A stretch of DNA of 64,000 bases, taken from the NCBI GenBank assembly GCA_012064385.1, contig QRDG01000131.1:1855820-1919819 (forward strand), read 5' to 3'. Positions within the stretch are counted from its first letter, which is position 1. Each line of letters begins with the position of its first letter. A program made the position numbers and the translations under genes. The DNA is from Puccinellia tenuiflora (lineage: Eukaryota > Streptophyta > Magnoliopsida > Poales > Poaceae). Shown here in pieces: positions 11,080-22,345 of this stretch. The notes under the pieces are model-generated. The model ran no database searches, was not told the DNA's origin, and saw only the letters and a list, made by a program, of their open reading frames with translations.

Positions 11080-13690
11080 TCCCCTGTTATGCTTAATTCT
11101 GCTGTTTTGGAAATATATGGTTGATCCATTCCGATCACCGGGTAAAAATATTGGGACAATGGTTGTTTCGATCTGGTTCATTGTCACTACCAATTTGCAG
11201 TTACAAAAAGAACGATGCTTGGTTCATAGCAAGGCAAAAAAATGATGGTTGACCTTGAAAATATACTATCGTTAGATTAAGTTTGGAAATTTTGTTAATC
11301 TTGCTTCCGGAGATTAGGCCTACCTGATAAATGTTGAGTTTATGAGTGTTTGGCTGAGAATAAACTGATTGATTATCCATGTGATTTGTGCTTGTGGTGA
11401 ATATCCGACCGCTGAAGAGAAAATCGCAGTCCGGCCGGCATATGCTTAAGCCAAGTATTTCTTCTAGTAAAGTGTTCTCATGTGATTTGTGCTTGTGGTG
11501 AATAAATTCGAAAACACGGCACTGAATCCTGCTAGGTACATGATGTGATTCTGGGCGATATTAATGTTGGTAGGTGTATTTGCCATTCCGGATAGCTACG
11601 GGTGTGGGGACATGGCATTTTTTTCCTCCCAGGCCTACCCGGGTGGGTGTGAATTCGGTCAAACTGTACACACCACGTGTGGTTCGTGGACCTGGTCCTC
11701 GCCGGAGTATGCTGCCAAGGAGAATTCTTCCGTTTCGGTATGGTTTACCGAGCGATGTTTTCTTTGGAGTGAGATGTTTATCTTTGCTGTGCGTACGACG
11801 CTCTGCGTATTCTTTTAAGATCCGTATGGGATGGCATGGTTTACTTTGGAGTGAGATGTTTATCTTTTAAACATCGTTTCCAACAAGTTGTCCTTTAAAA
11901 ACACCACGTCGTCGTTTGAACGGACGGGATTATGTTACTCTTAAGTTGTACGTGTAGACAATTCAATAAAAGAAAAACACAGGAGACTTTATGCTAAATG
12001 AAAATAAAAAAGAAACAACCAATTGTTTCTCTGTTTGTTATGCGTGAATTGTCGTGCAACACATCCGTTCTTTTAAAAACAGATTCTATCGTTCAAATAA
12101 GTTGTCGGTAACCACGCGATGGCCTTAAGAAGAGCCTGAATTTCATACGGTTCGTCGGGGAAAGCATCATGTGCTCTCAGCGATTAGACAGCTGAATACC
12201 TGTTGGACCAAGAAACAAGATCGGCGATGGGCACATTCGTGTATTTTTTCCAGAATACATTTTTCTTCGTGTTTTTTATTTACCAAATTCATCACCTCGC
12301 ATGTTTTGTTTTGATCACAATGTACATAAATACGATCGATTTCTTTTGAATGTTGTTATTTTTGGTCTACGCTAACAGAAAAAAATAAAAAAGCCCTGAG
12401 ATTCGTGTAAAATTTGCTTGGTGGAAAAAAAGGTCCGATAATTTGGTGGTGCATCGAAAATTTCGTCGTGTAAAATGTGCCCCTTGTGCCTGTGTCATCC
12501 CTCCTCTCAAATGCATGCGCCATCCATGCCTCTGTCGTATGCATTAAATTTTGAAATGACTTGTGGGGTCCACGCGGAGGCCGTAGTGCATGCAGCAGCA
12601 ATGCGTCGCGGGTTGGTCTCTCGGCCGGGTAGATATGTCGCCATTTTGGTCAAGTTTCCGGCAAACCGTGAGGTCGGTGTCCAAGGCAGCTGGCATGAAG
12701 GCGAGGCCGGCTACAGTTTAGGCTCTTGCAAAACGATGTGTCGTCTGTCGTGATGCCGTGCTTTGAGTTCGCGACAGACGTCATTATTCAATGCGCACGA
12801 CGGTTTGTGTTAATTAAGGACGACTACTATTTGTTGATACTGTACATATTAATCCCGATATTCATTTAAAAAATGGCAGGTATAATAAAAAAGAAGCAAT
12901 ATAGATGATAATAAATTTTTTTGGTTCCAATACGACAAAAACGACATTAAAAATGGTAGACTATGTTTTATTGGTTAAGCTTGTAGAGTTTATTTGGATG
13001 CAGTGTATTGCTGAGTATAGTATTCAAAATTTGAATAATGTATCAGAATTAGAAAAGAAACAACCGAACGGCGAGTGCGTAAAATGGTGAGCTAATTCCG
13101 TCGAGATAGCAAATCATGCCAAAGAAGTAAAAAAAAAATAGGGATACCGGTTTCTACTCCGTGTATCTCGAGATTATATGTCTTTTCCATATCAAGACCC
13201 GTGTCCACGGAGATAAAAAAAAGTCCGATTAAAAAAGCTACTTAACTAATCTGGGTCGCTGTTTTCGGATAAAATCAAACCAAAATACCTTGTGACTGTC
13301 TGGGGTGTTAGAATGCCGCACGTCGGATATGGATATTAATTTTACAATTGGTTCGTCTACCGTAGAAATGACATCTTTTTCATGTTATCGTTTCCAACCA
13401 TTGTGTGTTTTTTGTACATTGGTTATATGACCCCGAGTCATTTATTTATTTGATAAATTCAGTCATAGAGCGTCATGATGAAGTGGAAATCTAGTTGTTA
13501 GTTTGTTACTAGTTGGAACCACTTGACAGATTGAGTAAATCTATTGACATGCATGAGTGATGTTGCTTGCTGGGTTTTGTGACATGAGAACTTGTTGCAA
13601 ATGCGTGGTATCCACTTTAGTGTGGCACAGAGGCGATGCCCCCCGATTTGATAACACATCTGTGCAGGCCCGGTGACTAGTATAGGCTGT
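11080..13690. other. Helitron interior, no gene recognised
   Basis: Mixed-composition noncoding DNA. Short ORFs (for example 11564-11818 and 12475-12753) have no recognisable motif. A short direct repeat (CATGTGATTTGTGCTTGTGGTG) occurs twice, near 11380 and 11479. GGAGTGAGATGTTTATCTTT also occurs twice, near 11767 and 11849. Confidence 0.4.
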
Positions 13691-13898
13691 GCACCTAGTG
13701 GAACTAGCACAGGCGGCTCATGTGGGGCGGTGGGCTGGTGGGCATGTGGCCCGGGTGATTAATTGGCCGGCCAGAGTAGAACATGTTCCACCAACAATAC
13801 GGCCTGATATACCAATTACTACGGTTCCAATGGAGCGAATACATCGAGGGATCGACACTGTGGCGCATATCGCGATTGGGAATGAGTGGTGGAGATAC

Positions 13899-13916
13899 CG
13901 AGCTACATGTAGCTCG
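13899..13916. other. 18-bp perfect palindrome, right member of the pair
   Basis: Same CGAGCTACATGTAGCTCG as at 7306, but with flanks reversed (GATAC before, GCCTCC after). This makes an inverted repeat of about 28 bp with the left site. Confidence 0.6.
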
Positions 13917-13925
13917 GCCTCCAAA

Positions 13926-15720
13926 TGGACTTTTCGGTCAAAATTGTTGATGAAATGACAGCTTGGTATCCTTTGTATTGAGCCGATGAGAAAAAATATG
14001 GCATCGGTGACATTCTATGTTTGATAGATTCGTGGCAGTAAGTAGTTAAACTATAAATTATTAATTATATGACCACGTGTCTTAGTCCATGCCATGCATG
14101 TTTGTACATTAATTTCAAGAATTAGTGGTCACTAAATGGATACAAGATGTGTCATAGTGCTTTTTTAACACAAGATTTGAATCCTTTCCTGCAGCTTAAG
14201 TATTCAATACAGCCAATGGCCAGTTGATGTTGGTACGTATGTGCTGGCATTGTCCGTTAGTTACTTAATTGCCAATGTAAGTGGATGTTTGTATCTTGGA
14301 CTAAATTGCAATTCTGCATTCCTCCTTTCCAATTAACATTTCTGATTTTCATGATAATAGAATTGGTGGAAGTGTTTCATGGTGTGAGGAGTTTGGCGGT
14401 TAACCGTTCCTTAACTAAGTAATTTTTTTAAGGTTTCTTCTGTTGTCTGTACAGTAGTCTCTCTTCTCTCTCTGTTATTTTATTATTGGATAAACTACTC
14501 ACGTATATAATCCTAGAAGTATTTCTCCATGTCACTCTTTGATACTAAAACCTAATGCATAATATTAGTTATTATTGTTTCTTACTAAAACCATCTTAGA
14601 TAATAATAGTTATTTCACCATGGGTTTTCAGTCTATTTGCATGTAAGCGTCTTGCAATATATTTCCCTTTTTTTATCTACTTTACTGGATCATTCTAGAT
14701 ACAAAATAACATCCTTGCTGGTTGAATTTATAAATTCCTCGATTTATTATTAGAATTTAGTAATGTTTTATGATCATTCTTTTTATGATTTGCAACTAGC
14801 GGATCATTTAGTGACGTGTTCTACGTTGAGGATTTCAGTTCTAATAGTAGAGATGATGAACTTTGCACTTTATTTTCGAGAATGCGTCTAACGTAGATTG
14901 GAATCTCAAGCATGAAAACAATGAATTTCCACTCTCTTTTATGTGTGAAGAATGCGCTAATATGCCCTCTTCTTTGCACTTCAGGATTACAAATGTTTAG
15001 TCTGCAACAAAATGCATGTGTTCATAATCAAGATTTCGTGTTTGCGGTAACATGTAACATAGGTTTGTGCCACCAACACCATGTCAGTTGTAGCAAGGTA
15101 TATCATGATGCTTTATTGCTTAAAGCTCATTGTCATATGTGCTTTATCCAAAGAGCTAAGTTTTGTTTACTCGGCATTTTCTCCGTCTTGGTATTGAATT
15201 CATACTACAGCATTGGTGAAATCCTACGAGCTGTCGATTCAGTAATATGAATGTGCTAAGTTATGATATACAATTAAAATTAAAGATAAATAGGTCTCGA
15301 GAATATATTTGTTGAATTATTTTCATTCAAGATTTTTGTATAAGATACTTTTTTGGATGTTTCCACATAAATCTATGAAAACATTTAGCAATTCGCATGT
15401 TAATAAAATGGAGTAAACACAATACTACTATTTGTAATATATGTGGCTTAGATTTCTTTGCAATGTTAGGTGTAGCTATAAGTTTTTCACCCAAAGGCCA
15501 AGGAAATAGAAGTCCATATTAAAATAGTTCAACCATAATGCAGGATAATTGTAGCTTCAGACAGTAAAATTATAAAAAAAACTAATTAACATAATATATG
15601 TTTTGTGCTGGAAATAGCAGCTCACACAATATTAAATTTATATTTAAAATATTGTTATCTGTTTTTCAATTATGAACTATTGGAAATAAAAAAATTACAA
15701 TGACTCTTCAAAATATTTTT
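13926..15720. other. AT-rich Helitron 3' region, no gene
   Basis: AT-rich noncoding sequence. The 112-codon frame at 14912-15250 has Cys and His clusters but no spaced zinc-finger pattern and is probably chance. Confidence 0.45.
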
Positions 15721-15739
15721 TCCTTTTCACAACACACTA

Positions 15740-15769
15740 GCCCGTGCAGTCGCACGGGTTGACGACTAG
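15740..15769 (+). other. Helitron 3' terminus with hairpin and CTAG
   Basis: Stem CCCGTGC (15741-15747) and GCACGGG (15752-15758), loop AGTC, then TTGACGA and CTAG at 15766-15769. This is the transposition terminator structure expected in Helitrons. Confidence 0.93.
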
Positions 15770-16840
15770 TTTATCAAGTTCATCTAAGCATTGATCAGGA
15801 GGCTTGTGATAAGGATGTCACCTTCATCGAAATTCTGACGGGAGTGTACCTCTACCATGGGAGGGTGAGTGGTAGGCTCACATAATTCTTCAATAGGAGG
15901 TAAATTATTTACTTCTTCAGATTTAATACCTTTCTCTCCAATAGATTTCTTAGCTTCTTGCATATATTCAAGATTTTGGAAAATACCCCTGCCGTTCAGG
16001 GATGGTCCAATTATCATGGTTCTTGGCTATTTTAGCCATTAATTACTCAACTTCATCTGCGGTTCTTTCCCTGAAAATACAACCAGCACAACTATCTAGG
16101 TATGTCCTAGATTCAATAGTTAGTCATTTATAAAATAAATCAATATATAAGCTCATTTTTGGTATCTTGTTGCCAGGACGACCCTGAGTAATGTACAATA
16201 CCTTCCCCAAGTTTTGGGAGACACTCTTTCTCAAGTTGCCTAAAATTATGAATTATCTGTAAAGCAGCATGTTGCATATGAGCAGGAAAATAATTTCAAA
16301 GAAGACATTAACCAACTCCTGAGGGTTTTTAATAGATTCATAAGCTAAATTGTTAAACCAAGTTTCAGTTCATCTTTTGATGAGAAAGGAAATAATTTTG
16401 CACATAGTAACGTTGTATTTTCTTTTTATCAGAAAACAATATGTCCAAAGAAGAAAGTTTATTCATGTGCTTCATAGCATTATCATTTTTAGTACCACAA
16501 AAGGGATCCTTTTCAACAATAGATATAAGTGGGAGGTCAACAGAGAAATCATAATCGTCATCTTTAATGTTCATAGGTGACGTAGCAAATTCAGAATCAG
16601 GAAAAAAATTATAATTCATAGCATGTTTTTCAAGAAACTTTTCCATTGCATTAGTATCTGGAGAAGTATCACACCATATATGCTCTAATAAATTTATCAT
16701 TAACTTCAACATAAGCATCTTCAGGATAACTACTGTCATAATTTTTTTATCTCAGGTGAATCAGTAGGTGTAACAAGGTGTTAATCAGAATTTTCAATTT
16801 CTTTAAATTTAGCAATATGAGAATAAAGAAAAGAGGAGCA
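15770..16840 (-). pseudogene. Gypsy gag remnant, copy A, right piece
   Basis: Continues the segment at 1-108 and matches copy B (48451-49148 and 51623 to about 51985). The minus strand encodes gag fragments in several frames: NTNAMEKFLEKHAMNYNFF-like (it reads SPDTNAMEKFLEKHAMNYNF), SVDLPLISIVEKDPF, then shifted frames, then MIIGPSLNGRG and EELCEPTTHPP. Several frameshifts and stops are present. Relative to copy B there is a private change near 15830-15860, where a short extra sequence disrupts the frame. Confidence 0.75.
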
Positions 16841-17108
16841 AGCTCAAATGAACTGGGCCAAAGTCAGCTGCGTATCGCATCAACCGCCGGCAACTAGGGC
16901 AGCCGCATATCTGCTGCGAGTGATCTCTCTCCCTCAAGTGCCATGGGTGAAAAGATCATCCATGTAAGCCGCTGACAACCATCATATGTGTCAACTCCCG
17001 ACGGCGAGAAGACGGGGCAGCGATCACCTCAGGCTACTACTGTCAGGATGTGGTCACGATATGTTAGCTGTGATACCTCACCTCAGGTAGCTAGGCTGCA
17101 CTCACGTG
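16841..17108. repeat. Segmental-duplication DNA, copy A
   Basis: This segment matches about 51985-52269 with only small differences. It is not obviously part of a transposon and has no ORF. The last three bases, GTG (17106-17108), are the CACTA target duplication. Confidence 0.8.
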
Positions 17109-17155
17109 CACTAGTAGAAAAAACCACCTTTCGGACGCTGCCGAATTGGCATTAG

Positions 17156-17380
17156 GCCCGGTTGACTGATAAACCGGGACCAATGCCTGGCATTGGTCCC
17201 GGTTCGAGCTGCCAGGGGCCCGTGGAGCATTGGTCCCGGTTCGGTTGGGGACATTCGTCCCGGTTCGTGGCACGAACTGGGACCAAAGCTGTCGCGGAGG
17301 CTTTGGTCCCGGTTCGTGCCACGAACCGGGACGAATGCCCGAGCTTTGGTCCCGGTTCGTGCCACGAACCGGGACGAATG
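17156..17380. repeat. 5' subterminal palindromic repeats of CACTA
   Basis: Repeated GGTCCCGGTT and AACCGGGAC motifs, including two perfect 27-bp palindromes at 17306-17332 and 17349-17375 (half-site GTCCCGGTTCGTG). In En/Spm-type elements such subterminal repeats are binding sites for the element's own DNA-binding protein. Confidence 0.85.
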
Positions 17381-17390
17381 CCCCTCCCCT

Positions 17391-17402
17391 GCCTATATAT
17401 AC
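17391..17402 (+). promoter_or_regulatory. TATA box of CACTA transposase gene
   Basis: GCCTATATATACG just downstream of the last palindrome and about 290 bp before the coding start. A likely untranslated first exon ends near CCGAG|GTTAGC (about 17555), with the acceptor TATGATATGCAG at 17684. Confidence 0.6.
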
Positions 17403-17684
17403 GTAACCCCCGCCTTCTTCTCTACTCTGTTATTTTTTTTGCTCGGATTGGTGGGAAGTGGGTGCTAGTTTTTTTTCCTTTGCCACGCACAAGATGTGTT
17501 CGACGAAATGCCCGAGCCACACTTAAGTTCACACAAAATGATATCCTCGACCGAGGTTAGCAACTTTATCCTTCTCATCTATAATTGATACAGAAATATT
17601 GCATGTGTCGATGTACGGTGGTCATTTCAGTATTCAATATGTTATTCTAATTGTATTTGATAAACTTAATTATATGATATGCAG

Positions 17685-20600
17685 ATGGATGAACGGCAGC
17701 GATGGATGTACGGCGACCGACGCAGTTCTGATTTTATTACAGGCCTGCATAAATTTATCCATGTGGCTGAGGCAAACAAATATGATGGTTTTATGCCTTG
17801 TCCATGTGTGGACTGTCGGAACGTTAAGGAGCACTCTTCGTCGAGAACCCTTCAAGGCCACCTGCTTCGGAGAGGTTTCATGCCCAGCTATAATTGTTGG
17901 ACCAAGCACGGAGAAAGAGGGGTTATGATGGAAGACGATGAAGAAGAAAATGATGATGAGAACTATCGTATGTTCTCTGAAGAATACGGTGATACTGCGA
18001 TGGAAGACAATGAAGAAGAAGGTGGTGAAGAACAACGGACGCCAGATGAGCATGCTGATGGTCTTGGTCGGGTCATTTCCGATGTACAACGAGAATGCGA
18101 TACAGAAAAGGAGAAGCTGAAGTTGGAGGCCATGCTAGAGGATCACAAAAAGTTGTTGTACCCAAATTGCGAAGATGGCAGCACAAAGCTCGGTACCACA
18201 CTGGAATTGCTGAAATGGAAGGCAGAGACTGGTTTATCTGACAAGGGATTTGAAAAGTTACTGAAAATAATGAAGCCGAAGCTTCCAAAGGATAACGAAC
18301 TGCCCGAGACTACGTACGAAGCAAAGAAGGCTATCTGCCCTCTAGGATTAGATGTGCAGAAGATACATGCATGCATCAATGACTGCATCCTTTACCGCGG
18401 TGAGGAGTATGAGAATTTGGATGCATGTCCGGTATGCAATGCACTGCGATACAAGATCAGACAAGATGATCCTGGTGATGTTGAGGGCGATGACGAGCCC
18501 GTCAGGAAGAGGATTCCTGCTAAGGTTATGTGGTATGCTCCTATAATACCACGGTTGAAACGTCTGTTCAGAAACAAAGAGCATGCCAGGTTGTTGCGAT
18601 GGCACAAAGAAGAGCGTAAGAAAGACGGGAAGTTGAGACACCCCGCCGATGGGTCTCAATGGAGAAAAATCGAGAGAGAGTACCCGGACTTTGCAGGTGA
18701 CGCAAGGAACTTATGGTTTGGTCTAAGTACAGACGGTATGAATCCTTTTGGGGAGCAGAGCTGCAGTCACAGCACCTGGCCCGTGACTCTATGTATCTAC
18801 AACCTTCCTCCTTGGTTGTGCATGAAGCGGAAGTTCATTATGATGCCAGTTCTCATCCAAGGCCCGAAGCAACCCGGCAACGACATTGATGTGTACCTAA
18901 GGCCATTAGTTGATGAACTATTGCAGTTGTGGGCCATACCAGGTGTACGTGTGTGGGATGAGCACAAACAGATGGAATTTGACCTACGAGCGTTGCTGTT
19001 CGTAACCATCAATGATTGGCCTGCTCTTAGTAACATTTCAGGACAGTCAAACAAGGGATACAACGCATGCACGCACTGTTTAGATAAGACTAAAGGTACA
19101 TATTTGGAAAAATGTAAGAAGGTCGTGTACCTGGGGTGTCGTCAATTTCTTCCAGGCAGTCACCCCGTAAGAAAGAAAGGCAAGCATTTCAATGGTGAGG
19201 CAGATCACCGGAAGAAGCCTAAGCTCCCTGATGGTGATGCTATATTTGGTATGGTCAAGGACATAGAAGTAATCTTTGGAAAGGGTCCTGGCGGTCATTC
19301 TGTTCCGAAAGACGTCGCTACCGGACACGCGCCCATGTGGAAGAAGAAATCTATATTTTGGGAGCTACCCTATTGGAAAGTCCTAGAGGTTCGGTCTTCA
19401 ATCGACGTGATGCACGTGACAAAGAATATTTGCGTAAACCTGCTAGGCTTCCTCGGCGTGTATGGGAAGACAAAAGATACACCGGAAGCAAGGGAGGACC
19501 AGCAGCGTATGAAAGACCCAAACAACAAGCATACGGATAAAGGGCGTCATTACATAAGCAGCTACGCTCTTACGAAAGCAGAGAAGGAAATATTTTTTGA
19601 GTGCCTGAGCAGTATCAAGGTCCCGGCTGGCTTCTCGTCAAATATAAAGGGAATAATAAATATGGCAGATAAAAAATTCCAAAACCTGAAGTCTCATGAT
19701 TGCCACGTGATTATGACGCAGTTGCTTCCGATTGCATTGAGGGGGCTTCTATCGGAAAATGTTCGAGTACCCATTGTGAAGCTATGTGCATTTCTCAATG
19801 CAATATCTCAGAAGGTAATCGATCCAGAAAGTCTGACAAGGTTACAGAAGGATGTGGCCCAATGTCTTGTTAGTTTTGAGTTGGTGTTCCCCCCATCATT
19901 TTTCAATATTATGACGCATCTCCTGGTTCACCTAGTCGACGAGATTGCAGTTCTCGGTCCTGTATTTCTACACAATATGTTCCCCTTCGAGAGGTTCATG
20001 GGAGTCTTGAAGAAATATGTTCATAACCGTGCTAGGCCAGAAGGAAGCATCTCCAAAGGCTATGGAACAGAGGAGGTCATTGAGTTTTGTGTTGACTTTA
20101 TTCCCGACATTAAGTCGATTGGTCTTCCTGAATCGCGGCATGAGGGGAGACTTAGTGGAAAAGGCACGCTAGGAAAGAAAGCAATGATATGTAGGGACGG
20201 GCATTCTTTCACTCAAGCACACTACACAGTTCTACAAAGTTCCACCTTCGTGGCTCCGTATATCGAGGTACACAAGAATAGTGTACGCTCCAAAAACCCA
20301 GGGAAGCCTGACTCCTGGATTAAACAAAAACACATGGAGACTTTCGGCAGTTGGTTGCGAGTACATCTCATGAATGACACCGATGTTGGAGATCAACTCT
20401 ACTTATTGGCCGCGTCACCATCTTCGACTGTATTGACTTTCCAAGGGTACGAGATAAATGGGAATACATTTTACACGATTGCCCAAGATAAAAAGAGTAC
20501 CAACCAAAACAGTGGTGTTCGCTTTGATGCAACAGACGAGAATGGACAAAAGGACACATACTATGGTTACATAGAGGAGATATGGGAACTTGACTATGGA

Positions 20601-21017
20601 CCTACTTTTAAGGTCCCTTTGTTTCGGTGCAGTTGGGTCAACATGAATGGAGAAGGGGTAAAGGTAGACCAGCTGTACGGAATGACAACAGTGGATCTCA
20701 AGAATCTTGCGTACAGAGACGAACCATTCGTCCTAGCCAATGATGTGGCTCAGGTTTTCTATGTGAAGGACATGAGCTCCAGACCGAAAAAAAGAAAAGA
20801 TAAGGAAACAAATACAGCACACGATGAGCCAAAGCGTCACATAGTTCTTTCAGGAAAAAGAAACATCGTGGGAGTCGAGGACAAGACAGACATGTCAGCA
20901 GACTATAATAAGTTTGATGAAATTCCGCCATTCACAGTGAAAACTGACCCAAGCATCCCGTTACATAATAAAGAAACTCCATGGTTATGGCCGAAGAAGC
21001 CGAAGAAGCGATCATGA
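17685..21017 (+). CDS. TNP2-type CACTA transposase
   Basis: A single open frame. I start it at MDERQRWMYG (17685), directly after the acceptor GATATGCAG; an ATG two codons upstream would lie in the intron. Residues about 1-75 form the transposase-associated domain (WMYGDRR, GFMPCPCVDC). An acidic linker follows. The TNP2/Transposase_21 core spans about 284-500, with MWYAPIIPRL, LRHPADGSQW, GLSTDGMNPFG, LCIYNLPPWLCMK and PGNDIDVYLRPLVDEL. SSIDVMHVTKNICVNLLG is near residue 573. A DUF4218-like region at about 685-800 ends FPFERFMGVLKKYV. A DUF4216-like region at about 959-1030 has YYGYIEEIWEL. The C-terminus is basic (PKKPKKRS), like a nuclear localisation signal. It should catalyse excision and integration. 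No lesion is visible over 1110 codons. Confidence 0.95.
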   Translation: MDERQRWMYGDRRSSDFITGLHKFIHVAEANKYDGFMPCPCVDCRNVKEHSSSRTLQGHLLRRGFMPSYNCWTKHGERGVMMEDDEEENDDENYRMFSEEYGDTAMEDNEEEGGEEQRTPDEHADGLGRVISDVQRECDTEKEKLKLEAMLEDHKKLLYPNCEDGSTKLGTTLELLKWKAETGLSDKGFEKLLKIMKPKLPKDNELPETTYEAKKAICPLGLDVQKIHACINDCILYRGEEYENLDACPVCNALRYKIRQDDPGDVEGDDEPVRKRIPAKVMWYAPIIPRLKRLFRNKEHARLLRWHKEERKKDGKLRHPADGSQWRKIEREYPDFAGDARNLWFGLSTDGMNPFGEQSCSHSTWPVTLCIYNLPPWLCMKRKFIMMPVLIQGPKQPGNDIDVYLRPLVDELLQLWAIPGVRVWDEHKQMEFDLRALLFVTINDWPALSNISGQSNKGYNACTHCLDKTKGTYLEKCKKVVYLGCRQFLPGSHPVRKKGKHFNGEADHRKKPKLPDGDAIFGMVKDIEVIFGKGPGGHSVPKDVATGHAPMWKKKSIFWELPYWKVLEVRSSIDVMHVTKNICVNLLGFLGVYGKTKDTPEAREDQQRMKDPNNKHTDKGRHYISSYALTKAEKEIFFECLSSIKVPAGFSSNIKGIINMADKKFQNLKSHDCHVIMTQLLPIALRGLLSENVRVPIVKLCAFLNAISQKVIDPESLTRLQKDVAQCLVSFELVFPPSFFNIMTHLLVHLVDEIAVLGPVFLHNMFPFERFMGVLKKYVHNRARPEGSISKGYGTEEVIEFCVDFIPDIKSIGLPESRHEGRLSGKGTLGKKAMICRDGHSFTQAHYTVLQSSTFVAPYIEVHKNSVRSKNPGKPDSWIKQKHMETFGSWLRVHLMNDTDVGDQLYLLAASPSSTVLTFQGYEINGNTFYTIAQDKKSTNQNSGVRFDATDENGQKDTYYGYIEEIWELDYGPTFKVPLFRCSWVNMNGEGVKVDQLYGMTTVDLKNLAYRDEPFVLANDVAQVFYVKDMSSRPKKRKDKETNTAHDEPKRHIVLSGKRNIVGVEDKTDMSADYNKFDEIPPFTVKTDPSIPLHNKETPWLWPKKPKKRS

Positions 21018-21640
21018 TCTAAGTATGAGTGTAATAGTATATAAAACAATTTATGTATGAGTGTTCTCAAAACCTTTTTATGTATGAGTGTTGACAAAAA
21101 CTGGTGAGAAGTTCGTGTACAAAACACACGGTATCACCTGCATACAAACCGTATTCGGTCGATGAACTGAAGGATTTCTAGATAGAACAAAACACACGGT
21201 ATCACCTGCATACAACCCTACTGTGGCTAGAGACTGCCCGCATATCAAATGCACCGTAGGGCGTATGCAGGTGAAACCGTTTGATTTGTATTCGGTCGAT
21301 GAACTGAATGATTTCTACCACCACCACTCCAGCCTCCTCGGCAATTCATCATTGTGTCACCCTAATCCAGTGGTTGGATTCAACCTACCCGAGGGCTTGT
21401 GTTTCCAACAGCGTCGTTGTGTTGTCCTTATTCACCGACCTACAGGAGGTGGCTCCAATGGCTGGCCGACGAACAAGGACAAACACAATAATGCTAGGGA
21501 ACATGCCAGCGGGTAGGCTAAATCCAACCATTGGGTTCGGTGGCAAAGGTAGACGCTCGTTGTGTGCCGTTCGCTGCAGGGACGTCGCTATTTATAGGCG
21601 ATTAGAAGGTGTACCTGTGGATGAGGTGGGAGTGCAGATC
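21018..21640. other. Post-transposase spacer with short repeats
   Basis: No convincing gene. ATTCGGTCGATGAACTGAA occurs near 21151 and 21290, and ACACGGTATCACCTGCATAC occurs near 21126 and 21193. Its reverse complement (GTATGCAGGTGAAACCGT) is near 21262. A 97-codon frame at 21223-21516 is unrecognised. Confidence 0.5.
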
Positions 21641-21644
21641 CAAC

Positions 21645-22205
21645 AGCTCACAAGCGCTCTAAAGAAACACACCCCTGATCCAACGGCTCACAAGTGCTTG
21701 AAAGAAACACACGATCCGTGTGCTTCTTTAGTCCCGGTTGGTAACACGAACCGGGACGAAAGGGTAGGCCTATAGTCCCGGTTGGTGCCTCCAACCGGGA
21801 CGAAAGACCCTTTGGTCCCGGTTGGTAACACGAACCGGTACTAAAGGCCCTGATCCAACAGATCACAAGCGCTTGAAAGAAACACACGATCCGTGTGCAC
21901 ACGATCCAACAGCTCACAAGCGCTCTAAAGAAACACACCCCTGATCCAACGGCTCACAAGCGCTCGAAGGAAACACACGATCCGTGTGCTTCTTTAGTCC
22001 CGGTTGGTAACACGAACCGGGACGAAAGGGTAGGCCTATAGTCCCGGTTGGTGCCTCCAACCGGGACGAAAGACCCTTTGGTCCCGGTTGGTAACACGAA
22101 CCGGTACTAAAGGCCCTGATCCAACAGCTCACAAGCGCTTGAAAGAAACATACGATCCGTGTGCACACGATCCAACAGCTCACAAGCACTCGAAAGAAAC
22201 ACAAG
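21645..22205. repeat. 266-bp tandem duplication with internal subterminal-type palindromes
   Basis: TCTTTAGTCCCGGTTGGTAA occurs at about 21725 and 21991, a period of 266 bp. Each unit holds three GTCCCGGTT...AACCGG inverted pairs plus repeats of GATCCAACRGCTCACAAG and GAAACACACGATCC. It lies upstream of the 179-residue ORF, not at an element end, so the array was either copied internally or left by an older nested end. Confidence 0.85.
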
Positions 22206-22297
22206 TCTGATCCAACGGCTCATAAGCGCTCGAAGGAAACACACGATCCGTTTGCTTCTTCCACCGCTTTCCGCCTTCGTCTTCCCGCAATTTCTCA

Positions 22298-22310
22298 CTA
22301 TATATATCAC
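22298..22310 (+). promoter_or_regulatory. TATA box of the 179-residue ORF
   Basis: CTATATATATCAC lies 36-48 bp before the ATG at 22346. This spacing leaves a short leader, and the start context CTTCCATGGC is good. It supports separate transcription of this ORF. Confidence 0.6.
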
Positions 22311-22345
22311 ATCTAAACTCATATCTGCAACCTCATCACTCTTCC

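Larger units (their letters stand above)
109..15769 (+). mobile_element. Helitron, 15.66 kb, non-autonomous
   Basis: The element starts TCTTATACTAGT at 109 and ends CTAG at 15769. A 7-bp GC-rich hairpin (15741-15758, loop AGTC) lies 7 nt before the CTAG. It sits between A108 and T15770 with no target duplication, and the uninterrupted target is present at 48450|48451 in copy B. TC start, CTRR end, 3' hairpin and A|T insertion are the defining Helitron signature. No Rep or PIF1-like helicase ORF is visible in any frame, so it would need a helper element. Content in order: AT-rich direct duplication, GC-rich captured fragments, LINE, captured exon, AT-rich tail. Without the LINE it would be about 12.7 kb. 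Assignment is very sure; the family name is not attempted. Confidence 0.93.

Noticed and set aside
14912..15250. 112-codon Cys/His-rich ORF as a zinc-finger peptide
   Set aside because: Cys and His spacing does not repeat or match a known finger; AT-rich context with similar chance ORFs.
21645..22205. CRISPR-like repeated array
   Set aside because: Repeats are palindromic transposon subterminal motifs in a two-copy duplication, without regular spacers, in a plant genome.
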